This document shows positions 8,006 to 18,490 of a DNA stretch of 64,000 nucleotides, one piece after another. The first letter of the stretch is position 1. Every line of letters starts with the position of its first letter. The stretch covers positions 2,418,001 through 2,482,000 of the forward strand of contig OZ025255.1 of the NCBI GenBank assembly GCA_964019135.1, in the 5' to 3' direction. This DNA comes from Arenicola marina. Taxonomy: Eukaryota > Annelida > Polychaeta > Arenicolidae. The translations under genes and the position numbers were made by a program. Under the pieces are notes generated by a model. The model was given only the letters and a program-made list of their open reading frames with translations. It had not been told where the DNA came from and searched no databases.

Positions 8006-9037
8006 GGTCAGATCCCGGCGATGATCTCCCAGGTCAGGCGTTAATCCCAGGCCAGGCGTTAATACCAGGTCTCGGCGATAACCTCTAGTCACGGGATAAT
8101 CCCAGGTCTCGTCGGTAATCTCAAGTCACGGGATAATCTGAGGTCTCGGCGATAATCTGAAGTCACGTGGTTAGCTAGACGAGCACAGTGCGAGGTACGA
8201 GCCGACAAGTCGAGCTGTGACAGTAGGACCCCAGGGCACCCAGTGACCATGGTGGAAGTGACACCCCCCCCCCCTACTCAAGACCACCCCATCAGGTCTC
8301 ACAAATATTATTGCTTCATCATCACTCAAGTCGACCTTGTGCCAACTTGTCAACCATGTGAGAGCATTCGATTGCTTGCTAACAAAGGAATGGATTGTCT
8401 CTGAGCACCCAGAAGCATATCTTTGGGACCCCCCCCCCCCCCCTACCTCTCCTTGTTGAAATCTTTCTCAGATACTAACTCCTGCAAAACTACACAGGAC
8501 TGGCGATACGGCAATCAATCAACATCAAACAGGCAATATGTGAGGGACGCCATTCGTGTCAGTTGGTTTAGTTTCTATGTCATTTGTGTTGTGTGAAATG
8601 TTAGCATTTGTTACAGGTGCGATCTGTTAGTTAATGGTTGTTAACGTTCATCTTCAGATCAGTTGGGATGAGATTTAATTTACACTGGGTAATTTTGGCC
8701 CTAGATTGCGTAAAAGTGCGGCAACTTCAACCGATCTCCCGGCAGAGGGCGTTTCGCTTGACCTATTATAATAGCCCCTCTTCCCCACGTCAAATTTAAC
8801 CATCAGAATTATCCTTCAAACGCGAACACTGAAATGAATCCAATTGAAGATATATTCTCGGTTTCGCATTAATACACCACTATGTAGCATTTACTGGGAC
8901 AGTACCGGACGTATTGATTCGATTTGGATTAATTAGAAGCCATGTTGCTTTCGAACTGTCATCGGTCCAGCAGATTTGTCACAATAACGTCACAGCCAAA
9001 AGTACGCATCGCTTCCTATGGTGGTATGTATGTATCA
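8006..9037. other. Non-coding, diverged repeats and poly-C tracts
   Basis: It holds diverged remnants of the 55-bp repeat to about 8165, an 11-C run (8264-8274) and a 15-C run (8429-8443). One CTCF-like string, CCCGGCAGAGGGCG, starts near 8738. No convincing exon is seen on either strand. Confidence 0.5.
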
Positions 9038-9117
9038 CATAGCGCGCGCCTGACATAGCGCACGCCTAACATAGCGCGCGCCTAACATAGCGCGCGCCTG
9101 ACATAGCGCACGCCTAA
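9038..9117. repeat. 16-bp GC-rich tandem repeat, five copies
   Basis: Units read CATAGCGCGCGCCTGA with GCGCAC and CTAA variants. The alternating GCGCGC cores could adopt Z-DNA. Confidence 0.9.
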
Positions 9118-10930
9118 CATAGGGCGCTGGAAGCCAGCGCCTCGCACGGAGCACTGACGACTTCGGACAGGGTATGTATGTCCCGAAGGTCGTCGGTCCA
9201 ATAGCGACGTCACAATGACGTCACCGCGTAAAACACATAGCGGCCCATAACGCTTTAAACATTGGACGTAGCGCCACGGGACCAGGCTCATCGGAGAGAG
9301 AGCTGACGTCACGTGACGTCCAAAAACCCATCTTTCAAGTACGAAATAAATCCCTGTACAATTGATATTGTGGTAAGGGAAATGGGCTACGTGTCACCGG
9401 ACGTGTAATTTTACCGCCTGGTTGTTTCTATTTTTCCCGCTAGAGGGCGAAACTTTTCTTGGGAATGCCGACGTTAAACGTCCCTATCCATTATAATGGG
9501 GGGAAAAGGCCTGCGAAAACGGTCAAATGAATTTACACGCACGTCGCCAGTAATGCTTCAATGGGTCGGTCCCAATGTTTGGTATTTTGTCGAGCCACAA
9601 CTATAGGACTAGTGCCTCTACCGCCTTGCTGTTTAATCTCTGGGTTGTGGCAGGAAGCGTCCGAGTCTTACTACTTGGATGTTGTCGTGCGTCACGTCAT
9701 GGCGTCACCAAGACATTACGACATCGCAGTTTCACGGAGGCTATTGTGTTATAGTGACTTCCGGTTCATTTGACGCTATGCATTGTACTATATAAGGCAA
9801 AAACCTCCGCCGCGCGTAACCGTTTTGACGTTACCCAAATGTATCACTCACCGCGTTGGACCACAGTCGAATCCTGGTCTCCCTCCGATGTTAAATAATC
9901 CTGTTCAATATCATCAGCAATTTGCATAAATAGTGATGTCCCTCTCCCCCGGCTGGTGGAAGATTATAATACTCTACTAAATCTAAGCCTGGTAACAACA
10001 CATTTTGTGTCATTTACGATACGAGGAAATGTGGCATTTGCCCGTTGGTTGTAAAGAAAACCGCAACCATAAATTACACATGCCCGCCCAAACATACACG
10101 GAACGCAGCCAACCGCAGATTAAAGCGGGTGTAAAACCTAATCTAATCGAGATCTGCATCGAAAGTTCACATTTTAAAATTAAATTAGCGAGCGTTAACG
10201 CTTCGTTTTGGGCGACTCGTAAGGAGAACAAAATAAAGCAACCCGTCCCCATCTATGTCGAGCGGCGCGCCATTTTACTAGAGCAAGTATATTGTGACCC
10301 TTCATGTGGCGCCACCTTACGTTATAACTGGAAGTTATCTCGCGGAGGGAACTTTTCACAGTGGAGGTACTCTTCAGGGGAAACGCGTGAAACGAGAGAT
10401 CAGGACCGCGATTTACGAAGTAATTGCGGCAGTTGAAATGATCTTAGTGCTTCATGGAAAATAGCATCCAAACAAATTCTTGCTATGATTGTCTCCGTAC
10501 AAAAACCATGATTGGAGTTAGAATCGCAGCTATTTATTTTAGCGATGATCACGCGCTCTTGTTTTGCGCACACAGTAGGCGTCATTTCCGGTTTGAATAT
10601 AATTAAAGTATCGCCTCCTGATTAGTCAATCGCGGACACACCTCCAAAAAGGGCTGCCGCCTGGTTAAGCGGCGAAATCATGGCTGGCGGTCACTTCTAA
10701 ATTTTATTGCGAGCTTCAGACAGAACGGCAGATTCTGTAATTTGGAGGATAGACACTTGGGTGTTATCTGAATCGGTAAAGCAAGGTTTGAGGCCAGGCT
10801 GGCAGTTTCCTTTACGTCGATTCCATGGGACGCAAACAAAATGTACATTGCAACCACAGAGCTATCGCATCGAAAGGAAGCTTACTATTTGTATCAAGGA
10901 ATGGATTGCAAAACAGCCATGAAATTATTG
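9118..10930. other. Long non-coding stretch, no gene recognised
   Basis: Ordinary mixed-composition sequence. It contains a second CTCF-like string, CCCGCTAGAGGGCG (from 9436), and an isolated TATATAAGG (9789-9797). Open frames such as 10005-10436 (+) show no family motif, signal or splice logic. Confidence 0.45.
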
Positions 10931-11203
10931 TACCTTTCAGTACCTGGACCAGCTGGAGAGCAATAGATGTACCTTTCAGTACCTGGACCAGCTGGAGAGC
11001 AATAGATGTACCTTTCAGTACCTGGACCAGCTGGAGAGCAATAGATGTACCTTTCAGTACCTGGACCAGCTGGAGAGCAATAGATGGACCTTTCAGTACC
11101 TGGACCAGCTGGAGAGCAATAGATGGACCTTTCAGTACCTGGACCAGCTGGAGAGCAATAGATGGACCTTTCAGTACCTGGACCAGCTGGAGAGCAATAG
11201 ATG
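10931..11203. repeat. 39-bp minisatellite, seven near-perfect copies
   Basis: Seven units of 39 bp, including TACCTGGACCAGCTGGAGAG. The first four start TACCTTTCAG and the last three GACCTTTCAG. Because 39 divides by three, both strands show repetitive open frames. The sequence is unrelated to the 39-bp satellite at 25-64 kb. Confidence 0.95.
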
Positions 11204-11284
11204 GACAATAATGACTCCTCGCTCACATAATCTGTGCCATCGCCGCCTCCCACCAGGAAGCGATAGAAATAAACATTAAGCCAT

Positions 11285-11334
11285 ATAAGGAATGAGTTGC
11301 GGGTCCTTATTGGCACCTGCAACTCGCTCCTTAT
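11285..11334. repeat. 20-bp inverted repeat (hairpin)
   Basis: The arm 11285-11304 pairs with 11315-11334 around a 10-base loop. 17 of 20 positions are complementary, and two of the three mismatches are G-T pairs in one strand. It could be a small fold-back element or a structured RNA; nothing shows transcription. Confidence 0.65.
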
Positions 11335-12266
11335 CTATTACTTCAGACAACTTACTGCGGGTCTAACAGGGCTAAACGGCGACACGCGACAGAGGCATAG
11401 TCGACATTGACCCTCAAATTCCGATCTGAAAAAACGACATCGACACAAATTAAAAAAAAAAACGACACCGAACTTAACCAAAAAGCAACACCGAACTTAA
11501 CCAAAAAGCGACACCGAACGTCGTTAAAAATCGACAGTCGAAACTTAGAAAATTTTTGAAAAATCGACACTGGACACCGGTCCCCCCTTCCAGCGGGACG
11601 TAGAAAGTCGGGAGTTGAACCTATTCGGGTGAAACACCGTCGGTTGTACTCATTGATGGCAGCATACCACCGACAATCTTGTTTTATTTGTAGCTATGCA
11701 CTGTACAATCACTTCACAAAATCCGTTATGCCTCAAGCAACCCGCAAGAGGCAATTAAGGGCTGAAACAAATGAACAGACTCTTGTAAAACTCGGCTTGT
11801 GCAAGTTTTCTTTGAAAAAAAACTAACTTAACGATTCCTTAATCTTAGTTAAAAACGCAGCTTAGATTTTTGGCTTGCGAGTTAACAGCTAAATAATACA
11901 ACTTAACAATAGGAGCTTGAATGCCTATTTGCATGTACCGTTACAATGCAGCATGTGTTTCATCTTCTGAAGATGCGTAACTCCGCGTAACTCATTCTCT
12001 TTAGTGGCCCACATGAAACGAAACAAACGCAAATAAAGAAGTCTAACTGAGACATGAATATGTCAAGTTCAAGGACACACGCAGTCCCAGGCAGGCCATG
12101 CGACCTTTTGTGGCCCCGTTCATCAGCTCATAATGAGTCAGGTCATTTGAGCCGCTTGCCTATATATAGACAGGATGCAAACACACTGACCCTATAGACA
12201 AATGATGCAATTACTTACACAATGCAATCTGACAAATCCTTATAAATACATAAGAAAACAATAAAA
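11335..12266. other. Non-coding stretch with short A-rich repeats
   Basis: From 11463 to about 11520 there are two and a half copies of a 23-bp unit containing ACACCGAACTTAACCAAAAA. The rest is AT-rich unique sequence. If the aquaporin and the upstream voltage-sensor gene are neighbours on minus, their intergenic region is here. Confidence 0.45.
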
Positions 12267-12359
12267 TTATGCTATAATGATATCGCTTAGAACAGACGAA
12301 GCTTTTGGAATGACCTTAACACTGACGCCACTGTTCACGTGTCTCAGGCTATAGGAGAT
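12267..12359 (-). CDS. Possible terminal exon of the voltage-sensor gene
   Basis: The frame is open for 30 codons from an acceptor-like TTATGCAG (just above 12359) to TAA at 12269-12267. It reads ISYSLRHV, then polar residues, ending DIIIA. It is in phase 0, as required by the phase-0 end of the exon at 16038-16189. Evidence is only acceptor, phase and stop; no homology or clear downstream AATAAA is seen. The real last exon may be elsewhere in 7.5-16 kb. Confidence 0.25.
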   Translation of the reverse strand: MSYSLRHVNSGVSVKVIPKASSVLSDIIIA

Positions 12360-12429
12360 CTGCATAATGCCAGCAAGATATGTACAGTGATGGAAGCGGG
12401 GCAGCGCGCCGGGGAGACCTATCATACAG

Positions 12430-12505
12430 CTTATATACAGATAACATACAGATAATATGCAGATAACATACAGGTAATATGCATAATACATACAGATAAC
12501 ATACG
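12430..12505. repeat. Short degenerate ACAGATAA repeat
   Basis: ACAGATAACAT / ACAGATAATATGC units repeat about six times with a period near 11-13. It lies just 5' (on minus) of the possible terminal exon. Confidence 0.6.
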
Positions 12506-12595
12506 CGTCACAAGCACACATGGATTCGCCCTGTACCGACATATTTCAAGAGTTGCACGACAGGAGAGACCGAAACAACGCCAGGATATCGTCAC

Positions 12596-12755
12596 CCTGA
12601 TAACACCACTCTGGTAACATCACTCTGGTAACATCACCCTGGTAACATCACCCTGGTAACATCACCCTGGTAACACCACTCTGGTAACATCACCCTGGTA
12701 GCATCACCCTGGTAACATCACCCTGGTAACATCACCCTGGCACCATCGCCCTGGA
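12596..12755. repeat. 14-bp minisatellite
   Basis: About eleven copies of CTGGTAACATCACC with small variants (CACC, CCAT). Confidence 0.88.
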
Positions 12756-13084
12756 GACATCACCCACAGACACACACACAGTGAATTAGTAACCGTTCAT
12801 GTACATTATGCATTGAGGTTGCACTGTTTCGTCTATACACAGCCAGCCGTGGTCAGGGAATGTCTGGATCGGTTGATCGTGGCTGGAACATGGCTGAAAA
12901 TTGGCTGATCATGGCTGAATGTTGGAGATCTTGGTTGAATCTTGGCTGATTTTGCCGTATGGTACCGGCTGTTGGCTTCTCTGTGTTGTGGCTGCTCTTG
13001 GTTTCTCGTCGATGACTGCTCCTGGCTGGTCCTGGCTAATCCAGAAGGTAGATGCAGTCCCTAGACACACGTCAGAGAGTGACA
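12756..13084. other. Non-coding, weak TGGCTGA repeats
   Basis: It contains a short CACACA run and scattered GGCTGATCATGGCTGAA-like motifs (12840-13050), too diverged for a fixed period. No exon is supported. Confidence 0.45.
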
Positions 13085-13412
13085 GCCCGCCTGTCTGATC
13101 CTGTCTGATCCTGTCTTATCCTGCTGATCCTGTCTTATCCTGTCTGATCCTGGCTTCACACCCAGCCCGCATGTCTGATCCTGTCTGATCCTGTCTGATC
13201 CTGTCTTATCCTGTTTTATCCTGTCTGATACTGGCTTCACACCCAGCCCGCATGTCTGATCCTGTCTGATCCTGTCTTCACACCCAGCCCGCCTGTCTGA
13301 TCCTGTCTTCACACCCATCCCGCCTGTCTGATCCTGTCTGATCCTGTCTGATCTTGTCTGTTCCTGTCTGATCCTGTCTGATCCTATCTTCCCACCCAGC
13401 CCGCCTGTCTGT
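13085..13412. repeat. 10-bp minisatellite with higher-order units
   Basis: Runs of TGATCCTGTC (variants TTATCCTGTC) are separated four or five times by a TTCACACCCAGCCCGCCTG spacer, giving a second-level repeat of variable length. Confidence 0.9.
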
Positions 13413-13675
13413 GCCACATCTAACTTAACTGAACCTGTGGCTTCAGGTGAATGAAGATGTCTGCCATAGATTTCATATTTATTCCTGAGATTTCTTCGAT
13501 TTTAGGTATGCGGTCCAGCATACCTGACAACAAAATACATAATGCATGCTAGCAGGTCACATGTGGGGTCCTTAGCGCTGACGTCATCCGCGAATCGCTC
13601 TGAAGGGCGCGGTGACCTTCACAACGTCTGTTTGGCAGACATGACCTTGACAGACACACAGGGAAGGGGGGGGGG

Positions 13676-14695
13676 GGAGCGGCACTGGGCCGTCACTGGC
13701 GCTAGGGGGAGGCACTGGGCTGTCACTGGCGCTAGGGAGAGGCACTGGGCTGTCATTGGCGCCAGGAGGAGGCACTGGGCTGTCACTGGCGCCAGGGGGA
13801 GGCACTGGGCTGTCACTGGCGCCAGGGGGAGGCACTGGGCTGTCACTGGCGCCAGGGGGAGGCACTGGGCTGTCACTGGCGCTAGGGAGAGGCACTGGGC
13901 CGTCACTGGCGCCAGGGGGAGGCACTGGGCTGTCACTGGCACTAGGGGGAGGCACTGAACTGTCACTGGCGCTAGAGGGAGGCACTGGGCCGTCACTGGC
14001 GCTAGGGGGAGGCACTGGACCGTCACTGGCGCTGTTGGGAGGCACTTGGCCGTCACTGGCACTAGTGGGAGGCACTGGGCCGTCACTGGCGCTAAGGGGA
14101 GGCACTGGGCTGTCACTGGCGCTAAGGGGAGGCACTGGGCTGTCACTGGCGCTAGGGGGAGGCACTAGACTGTCACTCGCGCTAGAGGGAGGCACTGGGC
14201 CGTCACTGGCGCTAGGGGGCGGCACTGGGCTGTCACTGGCGCTAGGCGGAGGCACTGGGCTGTCACTGGCGCTGTTGGGAGGCACTGGGCCGTCACTGGC
14301 GCCAGGGGGAGGCACTGGGCTGTCACTGGCGCTGTTGGGAGGCACTGGCCTGTCACTGGCGCTAGGGGGAGGCACTGGGCCGTCACTGGCGCTAGGGGGA
14401 GGCACTGGACCGTCACTGGCGCTAGGGGGAGGCACTGGGCCGTCACTGGCGCTAGGGGGAGGCACTGGACCGTCACTGGGGCTAGGGGGAGGCACTGGGC
14501 CGCGCTAGGGGGAGGCACTGGGCTGTCACTGGCGCAAGCACTGGGCTGTCACTGGCGCTAGGGGGAGGCACTGGGCCGTCACTGGCGCTAGGGGGAGGCA
14601 CTGGGCTGTCACTGGCGCTAGGGGGAGGCACTGGGCTGTCCCTGGCGCTAGGGGGAGGCAGTGGGCTGTCACTGGCGCTAGGGGGAGGCACTGGA
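13676..14695. repeat. 30-bp minisatellite, about 34 copies
   Basis: Units contain GGCACTGGGCTGTCACTGGC followed by GCTAGGGGGA-type ends. Variation is concentrated at the CTGTC/CCGTC and GCTAGG/GCCAGG positions. A shortened unit breaks the register near 14500-14540. The Pro/Ser/Ala-rich and Gly-rich open frames are repeat by-products. Confidence 0.95.
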
Positions 14696-14751
14696 ATGAC
14701 GAGTGTCCATTATACGCGCAGCTCCACGACTGGCTCCACGCCTCACGGAGG

Positions 14752-14816
14752 TGACATGGTGACACGAGGTGACACGAAGTGACACGAGGTGACACGAGGT
14801 GACACGAGGTGACATA
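14752..14816. repeat. 11-bp GTGACACGAGG repeat
   Basis: About six copies of GTGACACGAGG, with one AAGT variant. Confidence 0.85.
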
Positions 14817-15004
14817 AGGTGTGTATGGCGGACGTCCACCCTGTCACAAGTCGGTCATTGGGATGCCTTCCTGAAACATAAAAGTAAAACCAATACATAT
14901 CACTACTCACCTCAGCGAAGTCTGCTCCAGATTACTTTAGATTACACTGTTTCGCTGGACAATCTTTGTATTTTCTGTTTCTGATTTGCCTCGTCCTGTT
15001 TTCC

Positions 15005-16026
15005 TCTGTTATGTCGGTTATGTTCCTTTGTTATGTCGGTTATGTTCCTCTGTTATGTCGGTCATGTGCCTCTGTTATGTCGGTTATGTTCCTCTGTTAT
15101 GTCGGATATGTTCCTCTGTTATGTCGGTTATGTTCCTCTGTTATGTCGGTTATGCTCCCCTGTTATGTCGGTTATGTTCCTCTGTTATGTCGGTTATGTT
15201 CCTCTGTTATGTCAGTTATGTTCCTCTGTTACGTCGGTTATGTTCCTCTGTTATGTCGGTTATGTTCCTCTGTTATGTCGGGTATGTTCTTCTGTTATGT
15301 CAGTTACGTTCCTCTGTTACGTCGGTTATGTTCCTCTGTTATGTCGGTTATGTTCCTCTGTCATGTCGGTTATGTTCCTCTGTTATGTCGGATATGTTCC
15401 TCTGTTATGTCGGTTATGTTCCTATGTTATGTCGGTTATGCTCCCCTGTTATGTCGGTTATGTTCCTCTGTTATGTCGGTTATGTTCCTCTGTTCTGTCG
15501 GTTATGTTCCTCTGTTATGTCGGTTATGTTCCTCTGTTATGTCGGATATGTTCCTCTGTTATGTCGGTTATGTTCCTATGTTATGTCGGTTATGCTCCCC
15601 TGTTATGTCAGTTATGTTCCTCTGTTACGTCGGTTATGTTCCTCTGTTCTGTCGGTTATGTTCCTCTGTTATGTCGGTTATGTTCCTCTGTTATGTCGGG
15701 TATGTTCTTCTGTTATGTCAGGTACGTTCCTCTGTTACGTCGGTTATGTTCCTCTGTTATGTCGGTTATGTTCCTCTGTTATGTCGGTTATGTTCCTCTG
15801 TTATGTCGGGTATGTTCTTCTGTTATGTCAGTTACGTTCCTCTGTTACGTCGGTTATGTTCCTCTGTTATGTCGGTTATGTTCCTCTGTTATGTCGGTTA
15901 TGTTCCTCTGTTATGTCGGGTATGTTCTTCTGTTATGTCAGTTACGTTCCTCTGTTACGTCGGTTATGTTCCTCTGTTATGTCGGTTATGTTCCTCTGTT
16001 ATGTCGGTTATGTTCCCCTGTTATGT
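15005..16026. repeat. 22-bp minisatellite next to a splice donor
   Basis: About 46 copies of a 22-bp unit including TTATGTTCCTCTGTTATGTC. Longer blocks recur (for example the block near 15270-15330 returns near 15690, 15810 and 15920). All three + frames are stop-free, giving three overlapping Cys/Tyr/Leu-rich frames of 350-380 codons that are not genes. On minus it begins about 10 nt after the donor at 16037. Confidence 0.95.
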
Positions 16027-16037
16027 CGCGCACTCAC

Positions 16038-16189
16038 GTTGACAAGATGGGAGACCGATCCGAACTGGTCGAAGGGTACTTGTGAGACTCTGTGTATCTC
16101 GAGGAGTTCCTCCTCAGTGAGACTCTCCCGGTAGCCGGGGTTGGAAAAGGCCAGCTTGGTGCCCTCAGCCAGGGGGCGGCCAGCCGCTG
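16038..16189 (-). CDS. Voltage-sensor protein, C-terminal-tail exon
   Basis: A 152-nt exon between acceptor GTTTCAG and donor GTGAGT. It starts with two bases completing a Pro codon (C from the previous exon plus CA) and then gives 50 residues, ending in phase 0. The peptide is mostly polar, with an acidic LTEEELLEIH helix and a PFDQFGSVSHLVN end. No domain is recognised. The phase match to the 16713-17456 exon and clean splice sites support it as part of the same transcript. The gene should continue below 15 kb. Confidence 0.75.
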
Positions 16190-16414
16190 CTGAAACATAG
16201 CAACCACGGTCTGTGTCGGGAAACAAGGCGACAGCACCAGAACCCACTCTACCGGTGACTGAATGCTGTCAGTAGATCAGTGTGACCCTTATGCTCTATG
16301 AACTCATTAAAATCTCCCCAAGCAATATCTTAATTAATTAATTAATTAATGTATGTATTTATTAAGCAATATACCTGAAATCCTTCGTTTTGCCACAGAT
16401 ACCTTGAAAGGCGA
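16190..16414 (-). other. Intron sequence with TTAA microsatellite
   Basis: Part of the 523-nt intron 16190-16712. It contains five TTAA units around 16328-16350 and no other feature. Confidence 0.6.
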
Positions 16415-16690
16415 GGACACGCCACGTGAACAGTAACGTGTGAACACGTCACGTGATCAGTCACATGTGAACACGTCACGTGATCAGTCACGTATGGACG
16501 TCACGTGACCAATCACGTGTGGACACGCCACGTGATCAGTCACGTGTGGACACGCCACGTGACCAGTCACGTGTGGATACGTCACGTGACCAGTCACGTG
16601 TGAATACGTCACGTGACCAATCACGTGTGGACACGTCACGTGACCAATCACGTCTGGACACGCCACGTGACCAGTCACGTGTGAACACGT
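16415..16690. repeat. 27-bp E-box minisatellite in an intron
   Basis: About ten units. Most contain the dyad CACGTGACCAGTCACGTG, two CACGTG E-boxes as an inverted pair. I count 16 exact CACGTG hexamers between 16422 and 16682. It begins about 20 nt after the donor at 16712. CACGTG is the core site of USF, MYC/MAX and MiT-type bHLH-ZIP factors; binding here is inference. Confidence 0.9.
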
Positions 16691-16712
16691 CGCGTGAGTG
16701 TCGAAAACTTAC

Positions 16713-17456
16713 GCGGAATCAGTTTTTGTTTATCCGTGCTGCGGCCGCCCACGTTTCTCGTTGCCAAGGCGACGGACAATTGCGGGGGCGTCCTGCCGGC
16801 GCCACTGTCACTGCTGCAGCCACTGGGCGGTCGTCCCCGCCCCCGGGCACCCCCCGCCTCCCGCAGACTAATGTCATCCTCCACGATGGCGGAGTCATCC
16901 GCGTCCCTAGCAACGGCGCCGAGATCCGCCGCCATGGGTGACGTCACGGTAATGTCACGTGACCGCTCGACGCCCGCTAAGTCACTGTCTGAACCCCTGG
17001 GGGTTCTATCCGACCTCGGACCGGGGTCGGTAGCGGGGTCAGGGTCGGGGTCCGGGTCGGAGGCGGGGGTGGTGGCGGGGGCGGGGGCCCGAGGGAGGGT
17101 GGTGTTGGGCCTCAGGTCGGCGGTCTGTGTGTGCTCCACGAGATCCGGGATCCTCCCACTGCTGCCTAGCGACGCCAGGCTGCCCGCCCCGACCCCCGAC
17201 CCCCCTAGGGTGCCCAGCGACCCCACGTGGCGAGGGGTGCCGGGGAGGGACCCCGCACCCCGGGGTGGGGAGTGCCCTGAGGCCCCCGGGAGGTGGCCCA
17301 GGGAGCTGAGCCCCGGGGACCCGCCGGGAAGGGCGCCGTTGGGGATCGAGTCCCCGCGGCGGCCGTACCCTGGCAGCGTGCTGGCCTGCTCCACGTAGAC
17401 AGTCGTCCGGAGCCGCCGCGGCGCCGGATAACACTCCTCGTCAGACGTGGCCGGAT
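16713..17456 (-). CDS. Voltage-sensor protein, large low-complexity tail exon
   Basis: A 744-nt exon between acceptor CTTCCAG and donor GTAAGT. The first two bases complete an Asp codon with the previous exon's G; 247 full codons follow and it ends in phase 1. It encodes the cytosolic tail: an acidic start (DEECYPAPRRLRTTVYVEQ), then Gly/Ser/Pro-rich sequence, an Asp-Pro dipeptide run near the middle, and a more regular end (SDLAGVERSRDITVTSPMAADL, then IVEDDISL). Vertebrate Hv1 ends soon after its coiled coil, whereas TMEM266 has a long tail, so this exon points towards TMEM266-like. The + strand over the Asp-Pro run is G-rich and could form a G-quadruplex. Confidence 0.82.
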
Positions 17457-17732
17457 CTGGAAGCATGGACACGTCATCACGCAATCACACAACAGGGGGC
17501 GCCCCGCGCATCGCACCGCCAGGGCCACGTCAGCCGGCATTTTATTTGGGTGTCTCTTTCTCTTCCTTTTATATATCACATTTTATGTTACTGTGTTAAA
17601 TATACTATTGTCTTTGGACTCAGCAACAAGTTTGAATATATTGGAATCAGTAGCGTTCTGAAGTAAGCCTAAGTCAAATCTTTACCTTAGTAAAAAAAAA
17701 TTATGCATGTGCTTTCCGCGGGAAATGTAGGA
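17457..17732 (-). other. Intron sequence, AT-rich
   Basis: The 3' part of intron 17457-18387 on minus. It is AT-rich with an A9 run near 17692; no other feature. Confidence 0.55.
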
Positions 17733-18290
17733 CGCCCTAGGACAGACTGGCTATCAATGTAGGACGCTCTATGACAGACTGGCTATCAATGTAGGACGCT
17801 CTATGACAGACTGGCTATCAATGTAGGACGCTCTATGACAGACTGGCTATCAATCTAGTGCGCTCTATGACAGACTGGCTATCAATGTAGGACGCTCTAT
17901 GACAGACTGGCTATCAATCTAAGGCGCTCTATGACAAGACTGGCAATCAATGTAGGACGCTCTATGACAGACCGGCTATCAATGTAGGACGCTCTATGAC
18001 AGACTGGCTATCAATGTAGGACGCTCTATGACAGACTGGCTATCAATGTAGGACGCTCTATGACAGACTGGCTATCAATGTAGGATGCTCTATGACAGAC
18101 TGGCTATCAATGCAGGACGCTCAATGACAGACTGGCTATCAATCTAGGGCGCTCTATGACAGACTGGCTATCAATCTAGGGCGCTCTATGACAGACTGGC
18201 TATCAATCTAGGACGCTCTACGACAGACTGGCTATCAATCTAGGGCGCTCTATGTGACTGGCTATCAATCTAGGGCGCGCTAAATATATA
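17733..18290. repeat. 32-bp minisatellite in an intron
   Basis: About 17 copies of a unit with GACAGACTGGCTATCAATGT and GGACGCTCTA. Variants ATCTAGGGCGC cluster towards the high-coordinate end. It starts roughly 95 nt after the donor at 18387. Confidence 0.93.
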
Positions 18291-18387
18291 TTCTCTTTCA
18301 CCAGATTGGGGAAGGCGAGTGAGCATTTAAGGATACTATTGGGTCAAATAAGCCAACAGGCCTGGACTGCCCCGGTTTGTGACTGAC

Positions 18388-18490
18388 CTTCAAACAGACT
18401 GGGTTGACTGGTGGATGAGTAGCGCCCTGGACTGGCCTGTGCCCGCTCATACAGCAGGGCCGCCTCCTGCTTCAGTACACTGATTTCCAT
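18388..18490 (-). CDS. Voltage-sensor protein, coiled-coil end exon
   Basis: A 103-nt exon (34 codons plus one base) between acceptor ATTATAACAG and donor GTCAGT. It starts with ATG, but phase 0 and the upstream exon make this an internal Met. MEISVLKQEAALLYERAQ continues the charged helix of the 23042-23157 exon; then a Ser/Thr-rich SPGRYSSTSQPSLFE begins the tail. The final G joins the next exon as GAT (Asp). Confidence 0.78.

Noticed and set aside
10005..10436. 143-codon open frame on +
   Set aside because: No recognisable motif, no splice or promoter logic, and an opposing frame of 80 codons overlaps it. This length can arise by chance.
10931..11203. Relation between this 39-bp minisatellite and the giant 39-bp satellite
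   Set aside because: Equal period only; the unit sequences share no alignment by eye.
13542..14795. Pro/Ser/Ala-rich and Gly-rich open frames on both strands
   Set aside because: They come from the 30-bp array. Several frames on both strands are open at once and none has unique flanking coding sequence.
14966..16134. Three overlapping 350-382-codon Cys/Tyr-rich frames
   Set aside because: The 22-bp unit lacks stops, and a period not divisible by three makes all frames equivalent. No start context or domain is seen.
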